Below, piece by piece: positions 10,697-21,709 of a DNA stretch of 64,000 nucleotides (position 1 is the first letter of the stretch; each line of letters starts with the position of its first letter). This stretch comes from Neospora caninum Liverpool. Its lineage: Eukaryota; Apicomplexa; Conoidasida; Eucoccidiorida; Sarcocystidae. The position numbers and the translations under genes were made by a program. The DNA lies in the NCBI RefSeq assembly GCF_000208865.1, contig NC_018394.1:2917797-2981796 (forward strand), read 5' to 3'. A model generated the notes under the pieces. The model worked only from the letters and a program-made list of their open reading frames with translations. It was not told where the DNA came from and ran no database searches.

Positions 10697-11047
10697 CTAC
10701 GCAATTCTGTAGATGAGATGCAAGCCCGAGTCCGTATCAACGATATCGCTTATTTCCCCCACTTGAAGAGCGAACGAAGCGTCTTCGAAGGGCTTCTGCA
10801 TCATTCCTCGGGTAAAGAACCCGAGATCACCTCCTTTTTGGAAGGAACCGCAGTCGCTGTACTGGTTCGCAAGCTGCGCAAAGTTTTCTTGACACACACT
10901 GGACTGCAGCGCAGAGAGATCCGCGTGAGCCTGTTCCTTCGACTTGGTCACAGCTTGGTTCGTCCGGCGGGAGATCGGGTTTCTCGACTGGTTGTGTTTT
11001 ATAAGCAAGTGCAGGCAGCGCACTTGATCCGGTGCCGCAGCACGCAT
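10697..11047 (-). CDS. Pin1-type parvulin peptidyl-prolyl cis-trans isomerase without WW domain, 116 residues
   Basis: It catalyses cis-trans isomerisation of phospho-Ser/Thr-Pro bonds. The protein is a single parvulin domain. HLLIKH near residue 15 carries the active-site His and Lys, followed by the NPISRR basic patch that reads phosphate. Then come NQYSDCGS with the catalytic Cys, GGDLGFFTRGMMQKPFEDA, and TDSGLHLIYR with the second His. The length (116 residues) matches plant-type stand-alone Pin1 rather than the human WW-containing form. The ATG at 11047 is the first in frame; a GTG-led extension to 11074 is not needed. Single exon. It diverges from the RING-CH gene at 12480. Confidence 0.9.
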   Translation of the reverse strand: MRAAAPDQVRCLHLLIKHNQSRNPISRRTNQAVTKSKEQAHADLSALQSSVCQENFAQLANQYSDCGSFQKGGDLGFFTRGMMQKPFEDASFALQVGEISDIVDTDSGLHLIYRIA

Positions 11048-12479
11048 CGTGGCCGTGACAGGAAACAGGAACACTGGCGCAATTGGCGGCCGCTAAAAAT
11101 CCTCACATGTGCAGAAAAAGGCAAAAGCTTATCCTTGGCTGCACCGGCAAGCAGAAACACCCCTTCTCCTGTGGGACCGTTCCTACGGCGAAACACAGCA
11201 CACAGAGAAGCGGGGAAGAGGGTCGGGTCTGATGACGAGAACACCCTGCGGACCGGTCTTGCCCGGAGAGACGTTACTGTGGAACACACGTAGACTACAG
11301 TCCTCTTGGTTTACGCACACAGAATTCCCAAAGAGCGAAGACTGCGAAATTTTGAAAACGAACCAAAACTCTCCTCGAGAAAGCCGCTGAAAGCGACAAA
11401 TCCCTGTTCGATCGTCGCCGAACCACCAGTGCGTCCCCTCTGGAAGGCGTGCTGGACTTTGTGAGCGTGCATGCAATCCGAGCTGGTTTCTTGCACTGGA
11501 AACGCTGTGCCAAACGGACTGAGCGATTTCGCGGTTCCGGCCCAGATGGTATTTCTTGTCGTTTCGTGAACCCTGAAGCAGCCAGCTTGGTTTTTTCATT
11601 TGGCGTGCTCTCTTCCCGCGTGTCCGTGTACCGGTACCCTCCAACAGAGTGCCTTGTAGCCGGTACGGCGACGCAACTCGCGCGATGAGTGGCAATGTCA
11701 GGATCCGGGCTGCTTCAGCCACGATCCGACCTCTTTCTTGATCAACTTCGTCCCGTTTAGGTATCTTCTATATGCTCTTTTGTGTATGGCGTGTTTTCGT
11801 GCGGCGTCGGGTGACAGGGCCGCTATCTTTTGACGTAAATATAGGATCTCGGGTGTTGAGCAGACTGCCTGGGGGGGGCTCCTAGACCGCTCTGCCGGCT
11901 CCGCCTCGCGTATGAAACTCGCTGGCGGAGCGTGCTGGCGTTCGCTTTTGAAACCGAGAAGAAGCCACTTACTTGGCACAATTCGCAGGATGAAAGTCGT
12001 CAGGAGGGTGGGTAGGGTCTACTCGGGAAGCGACAGAATGTTCGGAACAGCGACCGCCTGACCCCCGCGGGTGTCTGCAGGCCGCCGTCTACTTTCGAAA
12101 GTTCTTGTTTGTGTCCTTTGCCCTCGCTGACGTGTCGTTTTTTTCGAGGGGCCAGGCACAACGCGCGCTCCGCTGCTTTCCCTTGGACCGGAGGCCATGG
12201 AACGGAGAACGCTGCGTTATTCTCTTTTCTGCCCCTTTATCCGGAAGACCAAGGGCATTTCCCCTTATGACTAGTCCCCCTATCACGTGCAATGCGATTT
12301 ATTTATATTTCGATATAGCCCCGCGTCGACATCGTTGCCTTGGCGCTTCGGTCCAGATCCAGCGCCAGTAGACTTCGGTGTATATCCAGTCACAGCTCCG
12401 TGTCACATAGTCTGTTTCGTTTGATTGCCTTCCTGGAGTGGATTCGAGCAGGTACTGTCTTGTCAATCAGTCGTGCAGA
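11048..12479. other. Bidirectional intergenic region between Pin1-type and RING-CH genes
   Basis: No gene is supported. A minus-strand frame of 179 codons (11183-11722) starts with GTG and shows no motif. An AGAGACG heptamer lies at 11267-11273, about 220 bp upstream of the Pin1 start. Confidence 0.5.
11267..11273 (+). promoter_or_regulatory. WGAGACG-type motif (AGAGACG) upstream of the Pin1-type gene
   Basis: This heptamer matches the Toxoplasma promoter element WGAGACG about 220 bp from the start codon. The evidence is weak because the motif is short. Confidence 0.15.
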
Positions 12480-15325
12480 ATGGCAGATGAAGCGTCTTCA
12501 TCGCTTCAGGCAGCGGAGCCTCTTTCCCGTCAGCCAAACACTCTCGCACCTGGAGAGGCCGCGAGACGCGCGTGCTTCATTTGCCTCGAGGGAGTCAAGA
12601 GGAGTCGAAGGGACGGCCAGCTGACACGCGATCTCCTCCCCTGTTGTTCCCAGTGCTTCGCTGTCGTTCACCGCAAATGCTGGTAAGTCTCTCTTCAAAC
12701 GCCGTAGTTCATGAAAAAACCAGTTCGAACCGCAGAGATTCTGCTGGGAGTGAGGAGATGAAGAAGCGACACCAAACAGCTCCTTTTCTCGAGCAACCAG
12801 TTCAACTGGATTCTCTTTGCACAACACCAGGCGTTGTTATCAACTTGTATTCTGTATACACACGCATATAGTAGCACGTGTGTAGTTAGAGATGGCGGTG
12901 TGTTTAAACGTGCATCTATATGTCCACATGTGTTGACAGGTACAGCCCACTGCACGCTCTGTGTTTCTTTTCGTCCTGACTTGGTTTCCGCTGGCTTTTA
13001 CACTCTGATCGGTTGCAAACTTGGATCAGGCGTAGCGTTCATCTTGCCAGTTTCTGGGCGGCGCCTTGCCACAGGTCCATGTATCGCCGACGCCAGCAGC
13101 TGGCCGCTTTTCGTTCTCGGTTGTTGGGTCAAAGAACGCCGAATCCGAATCGGTGTTCCATCTGCAAGACAGGTGAGCTAGACCGCAAGCGTTTTCGTTC
13201 CGCAGGGAACTGCCGGGGGCGCAGCTATCTCCGCTGGAGGCTCTGCTGTCTCCTGTCGATTCCCCGCTCGTAGCCCGCGAGACACACCGTTTGCCGTACG
13301 AAACCCGTGGAACCTAGCATGACAGGAAATGCAATTTGCATGCAAATCAGGCAGCCTCCCATCCCTACGCACAGGATGGGTATGACGAAGGCGACCGGTT
13401 TTAGCAGTGGAGAAGCATGAGTCCTCGCTCTCCCCCGAGCACCGATCCCAGCAAGCTTCTCGACCGTGCAGCATCTGGTTGTGAACACGCGTGCATTCGT
13501 CTTCTCGAACCCTGCATACGTAGGTGTTAAACTTGTTGGGCAATGCGGCCTCGTTCAGGACTTCTTTTTGGTGCAGTGTCAAGGTGTACCCATGTTTTCC
13601 CCGGGGCGGCCTATTTCTTCCCGTCCTTCCGTCCTATTGCCGACGTGTCTCCTCTCTCGTTTCTTGCGCTGGGCGTGACCGGGGGCGCCTCTGGGCCAGG
13701 GGTGCGCGGGTAATGATGCCGGGGGGGAAGTCTCTTTCTTCCTTCTCGTGCCGTGCGTGACTTCGATTCGCCGGCCTCTGCGACTCGGCTCTTCAGGACG
13801 AGCGGGAGTGGAGGGGGATGAGAAGTTTCTGCACCAACGACAACACAGCAATGGATCGACTGGAAGCGGAGTGAATGGAACGACGTCAGCACTTCAGGAA
13901 CAGCTGCTGGCCTCGCTAGGGCGGCTGCTGCAAGACGACGATGAGGATGCAGACGATCCTCCCCTCTGCTCGGGCGTGTGAGTTCGAACGAAAGAACCGG
14001 ACGGTGGAGGCGTAAAGAATGCGGACTGAGAGTCTGTCGCTTCCTGTCGTGATGGCTCTTGCAGATAACGTCGCTTCACGCTGCTAATGTTTTGTGTCTT
14101 TCGCCGCGTCTCAGGTGCACGTGCATTAATACAGGCCTACTTCTTGGCGTTCTCCTACTCGACCTCATTCTCATCGCGACGACGTCTCTGTACCCTCTGG
14201 AAGTTCTGCTTCTCTCCCTTTTCATCGTGTACAATATCGTGACACTGCAGATTATCTGGCTGGCCGTGAAACAGAGAAGGTAAGCCGCGAGATTAAAGGC
14301 CTTCGCCCCCCTTCTACAATAGCGGGCGGTGGAATCAGAAATTCTCTTCGTTCAAAACCCCCCGGTCGCTGTCGAATTCGTTTGCCGCACAGTGCCTAGT
14401 GTCTCGAGATCAGACCGGTAGGTGTGGCGTCGGCATTTTTCGACGTTCCTCGACCCTGTACAGGAGTCGGATAGTCCGCGCTGTCTCCTGCGCGCGGAAC
14501 TTTCAACCTGGATATGCGAGAAATTTACCCAGTGAGTGGCGTAGGCCTTGCTGTGCGTCGGCGTGGTTTTCGAGGGTCACCTTTTCGGAGACGGGCAAGA
14601 TTTGAGGGATCCATTCTCTCAGGCGATCCCTCTGGCAGTGTCAGTTCACGGCACGGGCGTCAGGGTGTGCGCGGTGAATATTGTTTTCGATTTGCCTCTA
14701 AAGCCTGTCGAGAGATCCGCGCGTGTCACTGGCGCATACACTTTATTTCCGCGTCTTGTTTTCCAGGGACTCCGTGGGGCAACTTCTCGCTCCAGAATCC
14801 GAATCAAGTTCGAGGCAGTCGAGCGGAGACGATTCTGATCCTCCGGAGAGCCAGGATGGAAGAGGGAGTGGCGACCGCCCCCGCATTCCCGGAGGCGGAA
14901 GTTCACGCCGCAGCGAAGCGTTTGGGAACACAGACAGCTCTGGCAGTGGGTACTTTGACGTGCGAGAAATCAATGTCAGTGACGGGGAAGATTTGGAGAC
15001 GGGGGGCAGAGACAGAGGCGTCTCTCGGTCGAGGCGTGTAGGCTTGTGGACAGCTGCGGAAAGCAGAGCCGCGTCCGCCTCGAGTCGCGTCATGAGTGGA
15101 GCGAGAGTCGTTTGGTGTTTCTTGACAAGAGGTGGAAATGCCTCGCCTGACGCTTCGCGAGGAGGCGGAACGGGCTTTGGAGATCCGGATGGGACTCCCA
15201 GGGAGGCGTTTCAGGTTGCCAGTGTAACGCGAACGCCCCTGCTTCTTCCTGGCGTCGAGCTGCAGCTTCTCCGTGAAAGTGGGCCGAACCCTCATCAGTC
15301 AGGGAGAGAAGAATTGCTTGCGTGA
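12480..15325 (+). CDS. RING-CH-like (MARCH-type) zinc-finger membrane protein, five exons, 401 residues
   Basis: Exons 12480-12682, 13075-13172, 13797-13977, 14115-14279 and 14767-15325 join in frame (phases 2,1,2,2). A zinc-finger-like module spans residues 32-98: C32-F-I-C35, C55/C56, C59, H64, C67, then C95-S-I-C98. A tryptophan follows C67, as in MARCH E3 ligases. Two hydrophobic segments follow (about 165-186 and 190-212), the MARCH topology, and then a Ser/Asp/Gly-rich tail of about 185 residues. The likely role is a membrane-bound ubiquitin ligase, but the middle spacing (C-x2-C-x4-H-x2-C) is not the canonical RING-CH pattern and the last Cys pair is far away. An in-frame ATG at 12438 would add 14 residues. 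Exons 3 and 4 depend on splice sites chosen by eye. Confidence 0.7.
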
Positions 15326-17438
15326 AGGGGGCCCAGAAGCTGTCGGAGGCGTCGTGGCCGCCAATAAGCGACACTGCTGGGCATCAAACCCTTGGTTTCT
15401 TGTTTATGGAAAGCCTTCTTCTATGCTTGAAGAATGGTAACACACTCTTTCATTCGCTTAAAGGACGGGACCACGAGATCAAAGTTCTTCGCTTGTGCAC
15501 CCCAAATGTCGCTCTCTGATTGCTGAGCGACGTCACACACATCGGTGCAAATCGAGGGAGCATGCCAGTAACGTACTTCCGGCTTCTGTTCCGGGAGGGA
15601 TACGCTGTCTCGACTTTCTTCTGCGAAGCACACTGAAACTTGGATCCAGTAAATAAAGACATTCTCGATCTAAACCAGTAGTCCAGCTCGTACTATATAC
15701 GCCCCCAGAAAAAGCTTATAAATAATTCGGTCTCAGAGATTATCACTCCCAGTACGACGGTGCTGTTCCCAGCATATGAGTAGTAGTTTTCCCTCGCTGT
15801 TAATACGAGGTTGTGGGACTCGAGAGCAAAACCTGTTTGTTCAAGCGTTATCACACGTGAACTCTACATCGCTAGAGGGGAACGACCGCTTGAACTGCGT
15901 CAGGGCAAATCTGGCAACATGCGAGCCGAGAGTGACAGTCGCGTGTAAAACCTGAAGCAGGTGCGTGCGTGCTGCAGCGGCGGAATAATCGAAAACCCGA
16001 CGAGATGAGGATCTAGTTCCCAGTTCGAAAAACTCTCAGCTCGTATGCCATGATGATTCAACACGGATCGGGATGCTCCCGTATTGATGCACCGTCTACA
16101 GAGTGCGGTGGTCGGCTTCGACGACACACCGAAATCTGCCTCATAGTTTTTTACACAACAGCAATAAAGGGTCCTGGGGATGCTCTTGCTGGGGCAAACA
16201 TGGAGACAGAACACGACTTCTAAACTGTAGAGGTTTGTCAGTGCGTTGGATTCGATAGCCAAACCAAAATGCCGTGTCTACTGCTACCAGACCACCGATG
16301 GTACCGATCATGCGCAGCGACCCCACATAAGTACAGGATGCTACCTGAAATGTGTACTGAGGGGCAGCTGCAATCGATTTGCAGAGGCTTTTTTAGTCCC
16401 GACGAACTCGTCAAAGTTATTGACAATACTTAAAGTTCGCTTCCTTCACTTGGCACGTATGTTTCGCTTTCCCACATATCGACTGTACAGGGGGCAAACT
16501 CACTTTTGAGTAATATGGGCAACATTACGTTTACTATCAGAATGGGACTTGTGCCCGTGATACAGATATGTCGTATACGTGTGGAAACCCCAGGAGTGTT
16601 TTCGACACAAATGGGCCGAGTTGCCCATTCGTCTGCTGTTTTACTTTTTGCATCTCTCCCCTGACACGGCTCGTGGCGTGGTTCTCCTTGGCGTATTGTT
16701 GGGCGGCCTGGTAGGACTTTTTCGTATTCCTCCAGGATGACTAGCATCCGAGTTCGTCCATGTCAGGGAAGCTCATTTTTTTGTGGAACGGAGTCTGATG
16801 ACTGACGTAGGTTGGATGTTGGCTCTCCACGATGACCTCGATCGAATTAGAGTCTCAAAGAGAACGTCAGAACAGTTCGTCTGCGTACTGTTTTGGTGGT
16901 TCCATCGAGGAAGAAGTCGGTGTGTGACTTCGCCCACATCTTTGAGATGTTTAGCGAGAAATCACTTTTCTGGTTTTCTCCGTCCTCGAAAGCATTACTT
17001 GTCGAAACAGTGTGTTCGAAAACATGCGTGTTTCGGCAAGCGGTTCCTTCCTCGTTTTCCTCTTCTCATGTAACAGCAGATGAACCGAAAACTGTTGTGT
17101 TTCGACAATTCCGAAACATTGGCTGATTTTGGAACAGAAATTCCGCGAATGTCACTACATGGTCGTTTGTCCCTCATCAAGTTGGTTGTTTTTGAGTCTC
17201 CACACCCCTGAATTGTACCGCTTGTGTCAGGGTTGTCCAACCCACTGTGTGAAGAAAGGAGCTCCCACTCATCTCTTCTCGTTCCTATAGAGCACGGACA
17301 ACGCAGTTCAAGGGACAGCATTCGGTGCCTGTCTGTGGGTAGTCTGTAATACGCACAGAAACAGTTGAATCGTTTTTTCTGACGATTTTCGTACGCAGTC
17401 CGTCTGTGCTAGAGCATCGTCATCGGCCTCTGCCACTT
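15326..17438. other. Intergenic, no gene seen
   Basis: This is the AT-richer 3' flank of the RING-CH gene and the upstream region of the Pro/Tyr-rich gene. Only short frames without motifs. Confidence 0.5.
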
Positions 17439-20400
17439 ATGGCTCCAGTGCGAAGGAGAGGCTTAGCCTCTCGTGCCCCCTGTGGAGGGGAAAACAGAGT
17501 CTCTGTTTTCATGAGCATTGGGATTATTCTCGTACTAGTGGCACAGTTCAATGGAGGGCAGACCGGCGTTGTGGGGGAAATGGAAGGGGTTCCTCCGGCG
17601 CGCCTCAGCGCCAACATGGAGGAACGCGCTCCAGGAAGCCCAGGAAGGAAACTGGTAAGCCTGAGGCGCCGCTTGCCTCTCAAAACTGTCAGCTTCCAAC
17701 TATGCTCTTGACGTTGCAAAAAGCACAACTAGAGATTACCATGGCGTCCACATGTCAATAAGTATATGTATACATATACGTGAACGTAGGCTTCAAAAAG
17801 AAACAGACTCAAAAGCTAGAAACCAGCCATCATTTCATTGAGGGGAGGAGAGGCTGGAAAACCGTAGTTGAGTTCCTCGCTTTCAGATGCAACCTGATGC
17901 GAGAAAAATACGTGTGGCCTTGTGGCCTGACTAGGCAGCGTGCCGACACTGCGAGTCTGTGATAAGAACGATTGTTCTATTTTGTCAGTGTTTAATAATG
18001 TTTGGATGTATATGGTTCCAGTTTTCCTATAGAAAAACGGCTCGTGCGATTCTGCTTCACAGTAACTGATAAAAAGTTGTAACAAGGTAAACGCGGTTCC
18101 ACGTGTAGAACGGTTCCCCATGCATCCTCAAAATACGCTTTGAAGGTTTCAATAATGTAACTTTGAAGAACTTGACTCTCTCTGGAAACCGTCGAAGTCC
18201 AAGATCAGGCTTGGCTTTTGGCTCGGCACTACCCAGTGCAGCCCCAAGGAAAGAGACAGTTTCCTAATGTGTGTGCCCTCTGAACAGCGAATCTCTGTGT
18301 GGCTGATGGCTTCTTATTGCTTACAGCTTGGGGCGGCTTCTCAAATTACGGCGACAACCATTGCAATGCATCCTTCCTCATCAGTGTTTGTGGATCTCAT
18401 CACTCCAGACGCTTCCTACGTATGCAGCGCAGTGAGAGTTCTTCCTGCTTCAATTTCTTCCAGAAATCGGGAGCTCCCTGCAGTCTCGTCGCCCATCCCC
18501 TTGGCTGTGTCAAACGAGCGACGAATGCAGGGTTACGGTGCGGGAGGTTTGGCACGTGGGGATACAGATAAGACTGGAGGAGATCAGCAAGCTAGCGGAG
18601 CTCCCTTCTTTTACAATAACTACAACAATTACTACCCCGCTCAACCATTCGTGCCGTCCGCCAACGGTACTCCTGAGAATGCAGGCGTAGACGGGCCTCC
18701 TCTGCCAGCTCGACCGGAGCAGTATTTCAGCGCCTCAGTTTCCCCAGCGACTGCAGGAGAGATTCAAACACCATCGCAGATGCTTCAGCTTCAGGCTCCG
18801 TCTCCTGGACTGTACCTGCAGCCATCACCGCAACTGCCCAACGAAACGCAATATCGTACATCTGAACAATGGAACCCGAACGATCCTAGAACATGGCAGA
18901 CGCCTCCTGGTACGACACTACCTCCACAAACGCCTTCTCTAAATCCCTCTCGTCCCGGTCCCGGGGGAGGGACTGTCAGGCATCCAATCACGTTGCCAGT
19001 GGGAACCACAGTAACAGCTCCGGTTACGATTCCCATCACTCTACCGATTACATCCCCGTCGTTGTCCCCTCTTACCATCGCCTTCCCTGTCTCCATCCCT
19101 GGAATGCCAGATTTCTCTCCTAACCCTTCCCATCCGCGTGACCCCTCTCCTCCTCCCACGTCGCCAGCTCCTGCCCCAATACCTCCCCCTTACTATCCGT
19201 ATCCTCCTTATTATCCTCCGAGACCGCGTCCGAATCCACCTGACGGATACCCCGGGTACCCTCCATACTATCCTCGTCCACCCTCTCAACCGTTCCCTCC
19301 TCAAACGCCAAATCCATACCCGGCTCCTCCAAGTCCGCCGGTCACGAGGCCTCCGCCGTATCCTACCTACCCTGGTTATCCGGCTCCGCGACCACCGACC
19401 GCCCCGCAGCCCGTCAACCCCTACCCCCCGTATTATCCGCCTCCCTACGGCTCTTACCCTCCTTATTATCCTTACCCACCTCCACAGACGCCCGCTCCTT
19501 CGCCGCAACCTCCGTCTCCCCGTCCCCTGCCCGACGATGAAAATCCACCTCTTCCCTCTCCTGTTCCCGACCGTCCAACGCCTCCTCCGCGGCGCCCCGG
19601 ACAAGGCGGCGGAAGCGGCTCTTCAGAGTCTCCCCCGGCTGTCCCGGGACCGCAGTTCGACGCCTACGCGCTGGCACCTGAACGGAAAGGGGAGCAAGGA
19701 GCAGGCGAGGCGATTCGTCGGCCGTCTGCGAATCCCGTTTCTACTCCCGAAATCGACGAAAATGGAGAACGTCATCCGGAGTCGTCTCGGCAGGATATCT
19801 TTCCTTTGCGAGCAAGGACAGCCGCAGAGGGCGAACGACCGGATATAGTCGTAGAAGGGGTTGTGAACGGCGGCAGCGGTTCAACAATCGAGGACCAAAA
19901 CGCTTCGGTGTTCGAACAGGAAGGGTCTCAAGCACATCCAGAGACGTCTTCAGATTTCTTGGGAAAAATAGTACCCCTATCCCCACAGACAATGCCGGCG
20001 ACCACCACTCCGACGGCGAAAGAGAACGGTTCAGCTGTTCTGTCAACGTCTGTGAGAGTCGAGGAGACTAACCCAGCTGCCACAATAAGCAAAGAAGGAA
20101 TCAACATAAATGCTTCTGCCTTTGATCAACTGATGGCGGCGATCGTTGCCAAAATCGACAGCCGTGACCGATCTGAGCCCCTTTTTCTACCCTCAATCTG
20201 CCCTGCGTGTAAGGTGGACATTGTGACGTATGCGCCTATACAGATGCCAGACCCTGATGTAGAATCATTCGAGAAAGCAAGAGACCAACTTACTCATTTG
20301 CAGCGGCAGCGCGTTCCTCAAGGAGGGCAAGCAGCACGAGGGGGGAATGGACAAGAATATGAGAAAGAAGCCACAAAGGTGTCACCGACGGTAGAAGAGG

Positions 20401-20876
20401 AACCTACAGATGAGAATACAGAAGAAGGGGAAACTGTGACGCCTCCGCAATCCAATTCTGCTTCGAAAGCGGCAAAAGCAAACTCCGGAGAAGTGCAGGG
20501 CATTGCCGGAGATGTTCCTGTAGTGGTGCCCAGGATAACATCAGCTTTTCTTGAAGCTCTTCATGCAGCAGAAAGCAAGAAAACGCACGCTGCGGAAACT
20601 GCAACAAAACGGCAGGCGGCGGTTGTCACTCCCGAAGCTGCAGTTGAGACTGAAGATGATCTGAGCTATCTCTCCTCGCCTGTCAACAGAAGAAAACGGC
20701 CAAAGGGGTTCCGTGCTCTTTTTCACAAACACGACGGAACAGCGCCATACTCCATAAACAGAGGAGCAAGTACAGTCCAGGAAACCTACTTTTCCGAAAA
20801 CATCCGCCTCAGTGCCACTCACCCGCGCAAAAGAGGTATCAACAAAACGAACCGGAAGCACAAGACAGGTTTTTAG
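17439..20876 (+). CDS. Secreted Pro/Tyr-rich protein, two exons, 921 residues (unrecognised)
   Basis: Exon 1 (17439-17654) encodes a basic N-terminus and a hydrophobic stretch (VSVFMSIGIILVLVAQF, about 23-39), likely a signal peptide or anchor. Exon 2 (18327-20876) follows at phase 0 after TTGCTTACAG. The mature protein has an Asn/Tyr patch (FFYNNYNNYYPAQPF) and a long Pro/Tyr tract at about residues 330-500 made of PPYYP and YPPYYPPR-like blocks. A long acidic, Ser/Thr-rich part follows, then a basic C-terminus (RRKRPKGF, HPRKRG). There is no second membrane span. Tyr-rich and Pro-rich secreted proteins of coccidia include oocyst-wall proteins cross-linked through dityrosine; that role is only a guess here. 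An exon 2-only reading would lack the signal peptide. The coding call is strong because exon 2 is open for 850 codons. Confidence 0.72.
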
Positions 20877-21277
20877 CAGCAGTCAAATTGTGTTTCCACG
20901 GCAAACAGCGATCACCAGTTGCGGCAGAGTTCCCGCATTTCTGCAGTGCCTCCACGACGATCTGACAATGCTTCCTTAATCCGTCAATAGTCTTCATAAT
21001 GCAAAGGAGCAATCACCAAATCGGGTTTGCGGTCCAGGAAACATATATGCTTAAGCATGGATATGCATGTAGACACCCAATGCCCGATGTACATTGTTAC
21101 CGAAATCTGTGTTTTCTGAATATCCAAGGTTTCTCAATTGTGAATGTTCGTAGTGTCTCATTTTGGGAAGCGATCATTTTCGTGGTAGTTCGTTTCGACT
21201 CATGCGCGGGATCGCATGGAGCTAGAGCCTCCGTATTCCCACGCATACGCCGATACTAGCGAGGCCATTCAGTCTAA
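20877..21277. other. Intergenic, no gene seen
   Basis: Short AT-rich 3' flank of the Pro/Tyr-rich gene. Nothing recognisable. Confidence 0.5.
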
Positions 21278-21709
21278 AGCAGACGGGAGTTCTTCCTTCG
21301 GTGGCCGATCACTTACCACGGGACATCCGGTTCCTGCGTCTCGCCGGAGGGAAACTCCCTGGTGTTGGCATTCAGCAAGGGGAATGAAGTTGACCACTTA
21401 AATGGATGGGATTTGTTCACACACACTAGTTCACGTTATGTCAGCGACGACGTGCAAGTGAGAAGCGATATGCACACACGGTATTCACAAACCGTGGGCG
21501 AGTTGTACTGCTTGACTCGCATGTGCTGTTCAGACGAGGTTACGCGGGGAACTGATAAAGTCATGGAGCCCTCTGTGTATCGGAGCAGACTTGACGCAGG
21601 AGAGGATGAAGGAGCATTCGTGGTCATGTTCGCTTGCTACCACCCAGATGACGAAAGCGTGGAGCCTCTCTTGATGGCAAACCTCGAAGTCCGGGTGTCG
21701 GTAAGTGAT
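21278..21709 (+). CDS. Probable internal coding exon(s) of an unrecognised gene
   Basis: A frame open from 21278 reads a protein-like sequence with regular acidic and Cys residues (LYCLTRMCCSD, FVVMFACYHPDDESVEP) and ends at a good donor (GTGTCG|GTAAGTGATG, exon end 21709). A downstream block at 22359-22463, bounded by CACTAG and CAGGTAAAC, contains VPPCGKPIVYCGVPMHF in one frame. A third block begins at the acceptor GTGTCCCAG before 22620 and reads TVTLYWKERRNQMKRR. The second and third blocks join in frame with each other, but the first does not join the second in its best frame, so the model is incomplete. No family is recognised. Confidence 0.3.

Noticed and set aside
11183..11722. Minus-strand 179-codon frame upstream of Pin1
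   Set aside because: It starts with GTG, has no motif, and lies in the expected 5' flank.
17655..17660. TEXEL/ASP5 (RRL-type) cleavage motif across the exon 1/2 junction of the Pro/Tyr-rich protein
   Set aside because: The junction reads RKLLGA, which lacks the second Arg required by RRL.
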